A stretch of DNA of 11,673 nucleotides from Candidatus Cloacimonadota bacterium. Its GTDB lineage: Bacteria > Cloacimonadota > Cloacimonadia > JGIOTU-2. Where the stretch lies: positions 1-11,673 of the forward strand of contig JACNJG010000124.1 in NCBI GenBank assembly GCA_014382685.1, given 5' to 3'. The notes under the pieces were generated by a model that did not search any database, had not been told where the DNA came from, and worked only from the letters and a program-made list of their open reading frames with translations. Below are positions 1 through 7,595 of the stretch, in pieces. A program made the position numbers and the translations under genes. The stretch's first letter is position 1. Each line of letters starts with the position of its first letter.

Positions 1-6
1 TGCATT

Positions 7-22
7 AACCGTTTCAACGGTT
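7..22. repeat. Short perfect inverted repeat at window edge
   Basis: Two 7-base arms, AACCGTT and AACGGTT, are separated by TC. The element lies in the non-coding left edge, upstream of the terminator at 78-108. No uridine-rich tail follows it, so it does not look like a terminator. It may be a short interspersed palindrome of the kind found in intergenic DNA, but only one copy is visible in this window. Confidence 0.4.
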
Positions 23-73
23 TATCGATTTCATAAATTGAACTTTTTAGAGTGGTCTCATATATATTTATTT

Positions 74-108
74 AAAAAAAAAAGCCACGTTGATCGCGTG
101 GCTTTTTT
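74..108 (-). terminator. Intrinsic terminator after the secreted-protein gene (possibly bidirectional)
   Basis: The arms GCCACG (84-89) and CGTGGC (97-102) form a perfect 6-bp GC-rich stem around a 7-base loop. The stem is extended by A6/T6 pairing on both flanks. Read on the minus strand, the hairpin is followed by a run of ten T (complement of 74-83), as expected for a Rho-independent terminator. It sits about 20 bases beyond the stop codon of the minus-strand gene at 128-3025. The plus strand has six T after the stem (103-108), so it could also stop a plus-strand gene entering from the left. Confidence 0.88.
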
Positions 109-127
109 GTTTTATAGAATTTTTTCT

Positions 128-3025
128 CTACTTCATATATATCATTTTACCGGTTGCAGAATAAGATCCGCTTACTATTTTGTAAAGATACACACCTGAA
201 CTTGCTGTTTTGCCTTGCAGATCAGTACCATCCCAGGTATAGGAGTTCTGCATGGGATCAAGTTCAGTTTCATTCACAAGCTGTCCGATGACATTATACA
301 CTTTGATGGTCGTGTGTGCAGTACATTCAGCAGGTCTTGAAAACTGAATTGTAGTGCTTTGCGAGAAGGGATTGGGAATATTTTGAGTTAGGATCGAATT
401 AGTGATATTCGGTTCATTATCTACAGAAACTACTGTATTCAATCCACCTGAATAGCAATAGAGCGCTCCGTTTCTCCCGCCGGCAACCATTTCCATAGAA
501 TTATCACCGACGATATCGGGAATCGAAGCGATAGCATCTACGGGTGTACCAAAATTAATAGAATGCAATTCGGAGCCATCAACTCCATTAAGAAAATAAG
601 CATAATTGTTTGAGTAAAGAGTTCCAACAACCAAATCATTAATTCCATCTCCGCTTACATCTCCAATTCTTGATGCATTCCACGGCTGGTCAGCAACAGA
701 ATGGTACCATAGTATACTACCAGTAAATCCATTAATTACTTGTACGGTGCTATTAGTACTGTGTGCAACAGCAATATCAGAATAGCCATCTCCATTTACA
801 TCATCTAATTTAATTAATTGAAGTATGATTGCTGAACCGACACTACCACCATATATCTGTGCTCCATTTGTTGTATCAAGGATATAATAATGCCCGCTGA
901 AATCACCAATAATTACATCACTAACTTCATCATCGTTGACATCATCTATTTGTTCCAAAGCCCAAACTGAAGAAGAGGTTGTAGCATATGTCCAAATTGT
1001 ATAACCTGTTGCTCCATTAATGCCATAAGCATAACCTATCGTTTCATTTTCATTCGAAGCACCAGCCAAAACATCAGGTTGTCCGTCACCGGTACAATCT
1101 TCAATACCTATTACAGAGAAAACGGGTCCTCCTAAAGGACGTTCCCAAATTGATGATCCTGTTAAACCATCTAGACAATATACTCTTTTTGGACCAGTAT
1201 CATCCGCATCATCACCTGTTGCAGCTAAAACATCAGTATGTCCATCACCATTATAGTCAAATCTGCAATTGACCTGGTAGACCCAACCTCCACCACCATA
1301 TTCGTGCGTATCATGAACCCAGATACTTGCGCCATCTTTTCCTGAAATTGCTCTGATACTGCGGTCACCACCGGTAGTTCCAACAATAACATCCTGATAA
1401 CCATCTCCATTGATATCTTCAATAATATCCAAACCTCTGTGAGAATAGACATTGCCGGAGTAAATTTCAAAATCCCATAGAACATCTGCAGTGCCCGAAG
1501 AATTACCGTTAAAACATCTAATAAAATTATCTTCAGAGCAAACGATAACATCATCCACTCCATCTCCATTAATATCAGAAATATAATCAATAGCTTTGGG
1601 ACTATTATCCCAACTAGTATCGATCATATAATTCCATAGTGTGTAACCAATCGGATAATCCGCATCATTTGATGATCCTGTAACAGATACTTCATAGATG
1701 CTTTTGTCAACACTATTGCTTTCAATACTTATCGTAGCGCTATAAGATGTCGGTTGATCTGGTGAGAACCAGATACCTACCATTTCCGAGCCCAACACAC
1801 CAATATTAATTGGGAAACTTACATCTTGATCAACAAAAAAACAGTCATCATCACTATAAATTGAACTGATTATTAATGTTTCGTCTCCGCTATTCTCGAT
1901 TTCCATAAACCAACGAGTTAGTGCATTCAAACGAACCAAACCATAATTATGTGTAGATTCAGGAACAAAGATCGAAGGTCCGGGATTCACTGCTTCTCCT
2001 GTCATTGTGATTTCCACTTCAGGTGTGAGAGGATCACTGGAAGAAACAGTAGCAATGCAATTCAACAAACCGGTTTCGGTAGGCAAATATTTAAAAGGAA
2101 TTACGATGTTAGCTCCGGGGATAATTGTAACAGGAAGATCTAGATCATATGTTACATCAGAAGCATTTGTGCCTGTAATTGTAACATCCGTTACTTCCAG
2201 ATTGCTGGTTCCGACGCTGTACACATAACAATTCCATGAAGCAGAATCACCGACGGTTACTGTTCCAAAATGATAATTTGTGTTTGGAATGTTTATGGCA
2301 GGAGTTCCAGCGCCACCAAGATCTACTTTATAGAGCCAATCCTGATCGTATCCGGAACCGTTATCACAATACCAGAGATACTGACCATCATAGACTACAC
2401 CTGCAGGATCAGAATGTTCAGAGGCATGTGTTTCCATAAGATTTCCATTTGAAGCGTTTATTTTATAGAGAGCATCTCCCCAGTAATCTACCATCCATAA
2501 ATCGCTGTGTTCAATGCAAAGATCCCAGGGTTGGTTATCTGGAGCGGTAAATTCTTGGAGAATAGTTCCAGAAGAATTAACTTTATAAATTGTAGCAGGA
2601 TCAGGATAATATGCAGCAACCCAGAAATCTCCACTATCATAAGCAATACCGGACATGTAGTAAGTTGGAAGGTTAAATTCGGAAATCAAATTACCGCTCA
2701 TATCAAGTTGCATCGCAACCGCAGGCGTTGAACTTGGCGGTATATGGTCAGTAACCCACAAATAACTTCCATCATAAGTTAGACCAAAAGCATCTTCATG
2801 CGGTCCTGTAAACAGCAGGGAATAACTTCCATCACTCGGATCAATCTGGTATATCCTACCCCCATCTGCGCCATATATACCGCAGTAGAGGTAAGTTCCA
2901 TCATAAGCAAGACCGGAAGCACCTTCAGGTATGGGATAGGTAGCAAGAATCGTCCATTCCCGTGCTGCAAATAGAGCAATAGGGATCATGAGTAAGATAA
3001 AACAAATAAAAACTGGTTTTTTCAT
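128..3025 (-). CDS. Large secreted beta-propeller/FG-GAP protein with C-terminal sorting domain
   Basis: This is a 965-residue exported protein. Residues 1-20 form a signal peptide (MKKP, a hydrophobic core, then an ALFA-like cleavage site). Residues about 35-235 carry five repeats around YDGxYLW (near 41, 84, 129, 173 and 212), suggesting a propeller-like sensor or binding fold. Residues about 242-345 and 350-452 look like two Ig-like ASPM/SPD-2/Hydin-type domains (FGTVTVGDSA; NYGLVRLNA). Residues about 480-860 hold eight FG-GAP/VCBS-type repeats with calcium-loop-like DxNGDGxxD motifs (near 484, 537, 590, 643, 695, 742, 789, 837). Residues about 877-965 match the FlgD-like/type A sorting tail (NIPNPF, then KVYNVIGQLV, WDG and SSGVYLYKI). 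I infer type IX-like secretion and surface attachment or release, with a role in adhesion or substrate binding. The actual ligand is unknown and no catalytic motif is seen. AAGGAG (complement of 3035-3040) lies 9 bases before the ATG. The gene is monocistronic, between two terminators. Confidence 0.85.
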   Translation of the reverse strand: MKKPVFICFILLMIPIALFAAREWTILATYPIPEGASGLAYDGTYLYCGIYGADGGRIYQIDPSDGSYSLLFTGPHEDAFGLTYDGSYLWVTDHIPPSSTPAVAMQLDMSGNLISEFNLPTYYMSGIAYDSGDFWVAAYYPDPATIYKVNSSGTILQEFTAPDNQPWDLCIEHSDLWMVDYWGDALYKINASNGNLMETHASEHSDPAGVVYDGQYLWYCDNGSGYDQDWLYKVDLGGAGTPAINIPNTNYHFGTVTVGDSASWNCYVYSVGTSNLEVTDVTITGTNASDVTYDLDLPVTIIPGANIVIPFKYLPTETGLLNCIATVSSSDPLTPEVEITMTGEAVNPGPSIFVPESTHNYGLVRLNALTRWFMEIENSGDETLIISSIYSDDDCFFVDQDVSFPINIGVLGSEMVGIWFSPDQPTSYSATISIESNSVDKSIYEVSVTGSSNDADYPIGYTLWNYMIDTSWDNSPKAIDYISDINGDGVDDVIVCSEDNFIRCFNGNSSGTADVLWDFEIYSGNVYSHRGLDIIEDINGDGYQDVIVGTTGGDRSIRAISGKDGASIWVHDTHEYGGGGWVYQVNCRFDYNGDGHTDVLAATGDDADDTGPKRVYCLDGLTGSSIWERPLGGPVFSVIGIEDCTGDGQPDVLAGASNENETIGYAYGINGATGYTIWTYATTSSSVWALEQIDDVNDDEVSDVIIGDFSGHYYILDTTNGAQIYGGSVGSAIILQLIKLDDVNGDGYSDIAVAHSTNSTVQVINGFTGSILWYHSVADQPWNASRIGDVSGDGINDLVVGTLYSNNYAYFLNGVDGSELHSINFGTPVDAIASIPDIVGDNSMEMVAGGRNGALYCYSGGLNTVVSVDNEPNITNSILTQNIPNPFSQSTTIQFSRPAECTAHTTIKVYNVIGQLVNETELDPMQNSYTWDGTDLQGKTASSGVYLYKIVSGSYSATGKMIYMK

Positions 3026-3051
3026 TTTTGTAAACTCCTTTTATTTTATTC

Positions 3052-3082
3052 AATATAAGAAATCCAATTTTAATTTTGTCAA
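3052..3082 (-). promoter_or_regulatory. Candidate sigma70-type promoter for the secreted-protein gene
   Basis: On the minus strand, TTGACA (complement of 3077-3082) precedes TTATAT/TATATT (complement of 3052-3058). The spacing is 18 or 19 bases depending on which hexamer is used as the -10 element, slightly longer than the ideal 17. The site lies between the groEL terminator and the AAGGAG ribosome-binding site of the gene at 128-3025, where a promoter is required. This is a pattern-based call only. Confidence 0.55.
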
Positions 3083-3104
3083 ATTGTATTCTGTCTTTCT
3101 GAAT

Positions 3105-3141
3105 TAAATAAAAAAGCACCCATGCAGAAACATGGATGCTT
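3105..3141 (-). terminator. Intrinsic terminator of the clpB-groEL operon
   Basis: The arms at 3115-3124 and 3131-3140 pair around a 6-base loop (CAGAAA on the plus strand). The single C/A mismatch on the plus strand becomes a G-U wobble in minus-strand RNA, which shows the hairpin is built for minus-strand transcription. On that strand it is followed by TTTTTTATTT. It lies about 26 bases past the groEL stop codon. Confidence 0.88.
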
Positions 3142-3166
3142 ATATGAATATTTGGGAAAGTCAGAA

Positions 3167-4798
3167 TTAATACATTCCGCCCATACCACCCATACCGCCA
3201 CCAGGGGGCATAGCTCCTCCCTTTTCAGGGAGATCAGCAACGATACATTCAGTAGTCAGGAATAATCCTGCAATACTGCATGCATTCTGAACTGCGGAGC
3301 GTGTAACCTTGGCAGGATCGATGATGCCATCAGCCATAAGGTCTGAGTACATGCGCGTAGCTGCATTAAAGCCGATCTTAGGATCTTTTTCATTTTTAAG
3401 CTTTTCTACGACCACGTCACCAGCGAATCCGGCATTCTTTGCGATCTGGTAAACAGGTTTTTCAAGAGCTTTCTTCAGAATCTCAGCCCCGATCTTTTCT
3501 TCATCTTCAAGTTTAAGCTTATCAATAGCATTGGCAGCATGAAGTAATGCACATCCACCGCCGATAACAGTTCCTTCTTCGACTGCTGCACGAGTTGCCT
3601 GAAGCGCATCATCAACACGATGTTTCTTTTCTTTCATCTCGGTTTCTGTAGCAGCGCCGATATTCAGCACAGCAACTCCACCGGAAAGTTTTGCCAGACG
3701 CTCCTGAAGCTTTTCTTTATCATAATCAGAAGTTGTGTCCTCGATCTGCTTTTTGATCTGGTTGATACGACCATGAATGTCTTTTTCTGCGCCTTTTCCT
3801 TCACGAATTGTGGTGTTTTCCTTATCAATAATGATCTTCTTTGCAATACCAAGATCGTTAAGCTTGGTGTTTTCGAGTTTGAGACCAACTTCTTCGGAGA
3901 TCACTGTTCCACCAGTAAGGATTGCGATATCCTGAAGCATCTCTTTTCTGCGATCACCGAAACCAGGTGCTTTTACAGCGCAGACATTAATAGTACCGCG
4001 AAGCTTGTTAACAACGAGTGTAGCCATCGCTTCGCCTTCGATATCTTCAGCAATTATCAAGAGTGGTTTGCCTGCCTGTGAAACTTCCTGAAGAATTGGA
4101 AGTAAGTCTTTCATAACAGAAACCTTTTTATCAAGAAGAAGGACATATGCATTTTCCAGTTCTGCGATCATCTTATCAGTATCGGTCACAAAATATGGGG
4201 AAAGATATCCTCTATCGAACTGCATACCTTCGACAACTTCCCAATCAGTTTTCATAGTTTTAGATTCTTCAACGTTTATGACACCTTCATTCCCAACTTT
4301 TTCCATTGCTTCTGCAATCAACTTTCCTATTTCCGGATCATTGTTTGCAGAAATTGTTGCTATCTGCTCGATCTCGCTCGTAGTTTTGATGGGTTTGCTC
4401 ATCTTTGCAATTTCTTCGACGACTATTTCAGAAGCTTTGGTCAGACCACGCTTCATGAACATAGGATTCACACCTGCTGTGACGTGTTTGAATCCTTCAT
4501 GAATAATTGCTTGAGCTAATAATGTTGCAGTGGTTGTACCGTCACCTGCAACGTCATGAGTTTTTGTAGCCACTTCTTTGACCATCTGTGCACCCATGTT
4601 TTCATACTTATCTTCGAGTTCGATCTCCTTTGCGATGGTCACTCCGTCATTAGTGATGGTGGGTGAACCAAAGCTCTTTTCAAGAACAACATTTCTACCA
4701 CGTGGACCAAGAGTTGTCTTTACTGCATCTGCAAGTATATCAACACCACGCTTGAGATGTTCTCTGGCTTCATGTCCAAATTCCAGTTGTTTAGCCAT
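3167..4798 (-). CDS. groEL: Chaperonin GroEL (Hsp60, 60 kDa subunit)
   Basis: ATP-dependent cytosolic chaperonin that forms two stacked seven-subunit rings and encloses unfolded proteins under a GroES lid. The 543 residues match the usual length of about 545. Visible motifs are the nucleotide-site segments TTLGPRGRNV (28-37), TNDGVT (D51) and GDGTTTA (85-91), plus the Cpn60 signature AAVEEGTVIGGG (404-415). The catalytic-aspartate region is RVDDAL, with D397 corresponding to D398 of the E. coli protein. The C-terminal tail is the flexible GGMGGMGGMY repeat typical of GroEL. AGGAGG (complement of 4804-4809) lies 5 bases before the ATG. The gene follows clpB by 37 bases with no room for a separate promoter, so it is probably co-transcribed from the CIRCE-controlled promoter upstream of clpB. 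No groES gene precedes it. The sequence is intact and all key motifs are present. Confidence 0.98.
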   Translation of the reverse strand: MAKQLEFGHEAREHLKRGVDILADAVKTTLGPRGRNVVLEKSFGSPTITNDGVTIAKEIELEDKYENMGAQMVKEVATKTHDVAGDGTTTATLLAQAIIHEGFKHVTAGVNPMFMKRGLTKASEIVVEEIAKMSKPIKTTSEIEQIATISANNDPEIGKLIAEAMEKVGNEGVINVEESKTMKTDWEVVEGMQFDRGYLSPYFVTDTDKMIAELENAYVLLLDKKVSVMKDLLPILQEVSQAGKPLLIIAEDIEGEAMATLVVNKLRGTINVCAVKAPGFGDRRKEMLQDIAILTGGTVISEEVGLKLENTKLNDLGIAKKIIIDKENTTIREGKGAEKDIHGRINQIKKQIEDTTSDYDKEKLQERLAKLSGGVAVLNIGAATETEMKEKKHRVDDALQATRAAVEEGTVIGGGCALLHAANAIDKLKLEDEEKIGAEILKKALEKPVYQIAKNAGFAGDVVVEKLKNEKDPKIGFNAATRMYSDLMADGIIDPAKVTRSAVQNACSIAGLFLTTECIVADLPEKGGAMPPGGGMGGMGGMY

Positions 4799-4835
4799 TT
4801 TGCCTCCTGTTTTTATTTTTCATTTTTTTTTAATT

Positions 4836-7436
4836 TTATTTTCGCTTTATGGCAATTTCGCTGTCTTTCATGTCAACAAAAAGCTTTTTATGCTTTTCGG
4901 AGGTTGTACCCTCTTCAATATTATAATCTTTCAGAAGCTCTAAGGCAACTTTATTTTCAATTTCTTTTTGAATAATTCGCTTAAGCGGTCGAGCACCATA
5001 TTGAGGATCGTAACCATGCTGCAAAATTAATTCTTTTGCTTTTTTGGAAAACTCTATCTCAAACCCCCTTGAAGCCATTCTTTTCTTCAAGTCATCAAGC
5101 TGTATATCCATTATCTCTTTCATGTCTTCATGAGAAAGTTTGTGGAAAATGATTATCTCATCTAATCGGTTAAGGAATTCCGGTCGGAAGTGGGATTGCA
5201 AAGCTTTCATTAAAACAGCTTGGGAAATTTCATCTTTCGAATCAGCAGCAAAGATTTCCTGTGATGCAATATTGGATGTCATTATGATCACAGTATTTGT
5301 GAAATCAACAGTGCGTCCCTGACCATCAGTAAGACGTCCATCTTCCATGATCTGCAAAAGGATATTGAACACATCGGGATGCGCTTTTTCGATCTCATCA
5401 AAAAGTATCACACAATAAGGTCGTCTTCGAACTGCTTCGGTAAGCTGTCCGCCTTCTTCGTAGCCCACATATCCGGGAGGAGCACCCACAAGCTTGGAAA
5501 CGGTATGTCGTTCCATATATTCTGACATATCGAGCCGTATAATTGCTTTTTCAGTATCAAACAAAATCTTTGTAATGGTTTTCGCGAGTTCTGTTTTTCC
5601 CACACCTGTAGGACCGAGAAACATAAAAGTTCCTATAGGACGACCTTCCGGACTAATGCCTGCACGATTTCGTCGAATCGCATTTGAGACCGCTACGATC
5701 GCTTCATCCTGACCGACAACACGTTTATGAAGTTCCTTTTCCATATCCACGAGACGAGCAGCTTCGCTTTCCAGCATCTTAGAAATAGGAATATGCGTCC
5801 ACTTGGAAACAATCTCTGCAATATCATTTTCATCTATCTCTTCTTTGAGGATCTTCTGATCTTTCTGCAGGTCTTCCAGTTCGTTGTTTTTTTTCTGAAG
5901 CTCTTCGTTGAGTTTGCTTAGAGTGCCGTATTTGAGCTCAGATGCTTTTGTCAGATCGGCATTTCGTTCAGCTCGTTCCATCTCTGTTTTAGTTCGGTCA
6001 ATTCTTTCTTTGATCTCACGGATCGCACTTATAAGTTCCTTTTCACGAGTCCAATGTGTGCGAATATGATTTGCTTTTTCCTGCAGCTCTTTCAATCTGG
6101 CTTCGATCTCTTCTTTACGAACAACTGATTTCTCATCCTTTTCTTTTCTGAGAGAATGTTTTTCTATCTCAAGCTGAAGAATTTTTCGCTCGATCTCATC
6201 AAGTTCGGTAGGAAGACTGTCAATCTGCATACGGATATGTGCGCACGCTTCATCAATCAGGTCGATCGCTTTGTCCGGCAGAAATCTATCTGTGATATAT
6301 CTTTCAGAAAGCGTTGCAGCAGCGATAATAGCAGAATCTTTTATCCTCACACCGTGATGGATCTCATACTTTTCTTTGATCCCTCGAAGTATGGAGATCG
6401 TATCATTTGTATCCGGTTCATACACCATGATCGGCTGGAAACGGCGCTCCAACGCAGCATCCTTTTCGATATATTTTCTGTATTCATTAATCGTCGTTGC
6501 ACCGATACAATGAAGCTCTCCACGAGCGAGAGCCGGCTTGAGCATATTTGATGCATCGATAGCACCCTCTGCTGCACCTGCTCCGACCACTGTATGAAGT
6601 TCATCAATAAAAAGTATGACCTGTCCCTGAGCTGATTCTACTTCTTTTAGAACAGCTTTCAGTCTGTCTTCGAACTCACCACGAAATTTAGCTCCTGCAA
6701 GCAATGCGCCCATATCAAGCTCAACAAGATCTTTCCCTTTCAAGTTTTCTGGAACATCATTTTCCACGATCCGCCTTGCAAGACCTTCTACAATAGCAGT
6801 TTTACCCACACCGGCTTCACCGATGAGCACCGGATTGTTCTTTCTTCGTCTGGAAAGTATTTGCATGACTGAGCGGATCTCATCATCACGTCCGATTACA
6901 GGATCAAGCTTACCCTTGCGTGCAAGATCTGTGATATTTCGGGAATATTTCTCCAATGCCTGATATTTTGCTTCGGGATTTTGGTCAGTAATTCGCTGGT
7001 TTCCACGAATATCTTTGAGTATCTGCATAACATCTTTTTCTGTAATTCCGTATTGTTTAAATAGATCGCTCAACTCATTTTTATCTCTCAGCATTGCGAG
7101 AAATATATGCTCTGTGCTGAGATAATCATCATTCAATCTGTCAGCTTCCTTTTGAGCAGTAGCAAATATTTTATTCAGTTCTGCTGATAAATAGGGTTGC
7201 TGAGTGCTACCGGATACCGATGGTTTGTTCTGTAGTATTTTTTCAATGGCATTGTAAAACTGGTCTTTATTGACCTCTAATTTATTTAATATCGAAGGAA
7301 TGATCCCTTCCGGTTGCTTCATCAAAACAGCCATCACATGAGCGGGTGTGATCTCTTGATGCCCAAATTGCTCTGCGAGCTGGAGTGCTGATTGAATTGC
7401 TTCTTGTGCTTTTAAAGTAAATTTATTTAAATTCAT
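4836..7436 (-). CDS. clpB: ATP-dependent disaggregase ClpB (Hsp100)
   Basis: Hexameric AAA+ disaggregase that threads aggregated proteins through its pore in cooperation with DnaK. The 866 residues fit the family. In order: N-terminal Clp repeat domain (about 1-145, MNLNKFTLKAQEAI); first AAA+ module with Walker A GEAGVGKT (206-213), Walker B ILFIDE (274-279), pore loop KFRGEFE (250-256) and arginine-finger region LERRFQ (329-334); long coiled-coil middle domain (about 405-540), which marks it as ClpB and not ClpA or ClpC; second module with Walker A GPTGVGKT (608-615), pore loop GYVGYEEGG (655-663), Walker B VILFDE (676-681), FRPEFLNR (750-757) and sensor-2 GARPLKR (814-820). The first pore-loop aromatic is F251, a conservative change from the common tyrosine. 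The start is fixed by family homology. No strong Shine-Dalgarno sequence precedes it, only a distant GGAT. It is first in an operon with groEL. Confidence 0.98.
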   Translation of the reverse strand: MNLNKFTLKAQEAIQSALQLAEQFGHQEITPAHVMAVLMKQPEGIIPSILNKLEVNKDQFYNAIEKILQNKPSVSGSTQQPYLSAELNKIFATAQKEADRLNDDYLSTEHIFLAMLRDKNELSDLFKQYGITEKDVMQILKDIRGNQRITDQNPEAKYQALEKYSRNITDLARKGKLDPVIGRDDEIRSVMQILSRRRKNNPVLIGEAGVGKTAIVEGLARRIVENDVPENLKGKDLVELDMGALLAGAKFRGEFEDRLKAVLKEVESAQGQVILFIDELHTVVGAGAAEGAIDASNMLKPALARGELHCIGATTINEYRKYIEKDAALERRFQPIMVYEPDTNDTISILRGIKEKYEIHHGVRIKDSAIIAAATLSERYITDRFLPDKAIDLIDEACAHIRMQIDSLPTELDEIERKILQLEIEKHSLRKEKDEKSVVRKEEIEARLKELQEKANHIRTHWTREKELISAIREIKERIDRTKTEMERAERNADLTKASELKYGTLSKLNEELQKKNNELEDLQKDQKILKEEIDENDIAEIVSKWTHIPISKMLESEAARLVDMEKELHKRVVGQDEAIVAVSNAIRRNRAGISPEGRPIGTFMFLGPTGVGKTELAKTITKILFDTEKAIIRLDMSEYMERHTVSKLVGAPPGYVGYEEGGQLTEAVRRRPYCVILFDEIEKAHPDVFNILLQIMEDGRLTDGQGRTVDFTNTVIIMTSNIASQEIFAADSKDEISQAVLMKALQSHFRPEFLNRLDEIIIFHKLSHEDMKEIMDIQLDDLKKRMASRGFEIEFSKKAKELILQHGYDPQYGARPLKRIIQKEIENKVALELLKDYNIEEGTTSEKHKKLFVDMKDSEIAIKRK

Positions 7437-7467
7437 ATTTTTATAACTTTATCCAATTTTACTAAAA

Positions 7468-7495
7468 AATATAGATGTGATAAATACAATGTCAA
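7468..7495 (-). promoter_or_regulatory. Predicted clpB-groEL promoter (TTGACA-N16-TATATT)
   Basis: On the minus strand a perfect TTGACA (complement of 7490-7495) is followed after 16 bases by TATATT (complement of 7468-7473). Transcription would start near 7460, giving a leader of roughly 25 bases. The CIRCE operator begins 7 bases upstream of the -35 hexamer. The hexamers are strong, but the transcription start is inferred. Confidence 0.65.
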
Positions 7496-7501
7496 ATAAT
7501 T

Positions 7502-7528
7502 TTAGCACTTAAATTGGCAGAGTGCTAA
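7502..7528. promoter_or_regulatory. CIRCE operator (HrcA binding site)
   Basis: TTAGCACTT (7502-7510) and GAGTGCTAA (7520-7528) flank a spacer of exactly nine bases. This matches the conserved CIRCE inverted repeat TTAGCACTC-N9-GAGTGCTAA at 17 of 18 arm positions. The one deviation is the innermost base of the left arm. CIRCE is bound by the HrcA repressor and controls groE and dnaK operons in many bacteria. Its position upstream of clpB-groEL supports heat-shock regulation of that operon. It lies upstream of the predicted clpB -35 box instead of between the start site and the gene, which is less usual. Confidence 0.93.
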
Positions 7529-7570
7529 TATCTAAAAAACTTGTAATAATTTTGATGATTAAAGTAATAG
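7526..7570 (+). promoter_or_regulatory. Weak candidate promoter elements for gpsA
   Basis: A rightward promoter must lie between CIRCE and the gpsA start, but none is clear. One option is a TAATAT -10-like hexamer (7526-7531) overlapping the right CIRCE arm, with no good -35. Another is TTGTAA (7541-7546) followed after 18 bases by TAATAG (7565-7570). Both are poor matches in AT-rich DNA and are given only to mark where to look. Confidence 0.25.
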
Positions 7571-7595
7571 TGTTATTAATTTTTTAAGGTTTATT

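Noticed and set aside
1..36. Possible C-terminal end of a plus-strand gene (11 codons then TAA) at the left edge
   Set aside because: Too short to recognise and overlapping an inverted repeat. The terminator at 78-108 fits the minus-strand gene on its own.
1225..1590. 121-codon open frame on the minus strand in another frame of the secreted protein gene
   Set aside because: It overlaps the FG-GAP repeat region in a different frame. Its Met/Ile-rich composition arises from the repeated calcium-loop codons.
3620..4081. 153-codon open frame on the plus strand
   Set aside because: It lies wholly antisense to groEL, whose motifs are intact. It has no ribosome-binding site or recognisable domain and is a codon-bias shadow.
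4799..4835. Separate promoter or missing groES between clpB and groEL
   Set aside because: The gap is only 37 bases, T-rich on the plus strand, and taken up by the AGGAGG ribosome-binding site. There is no room for groES or a promoter with both hexamers.
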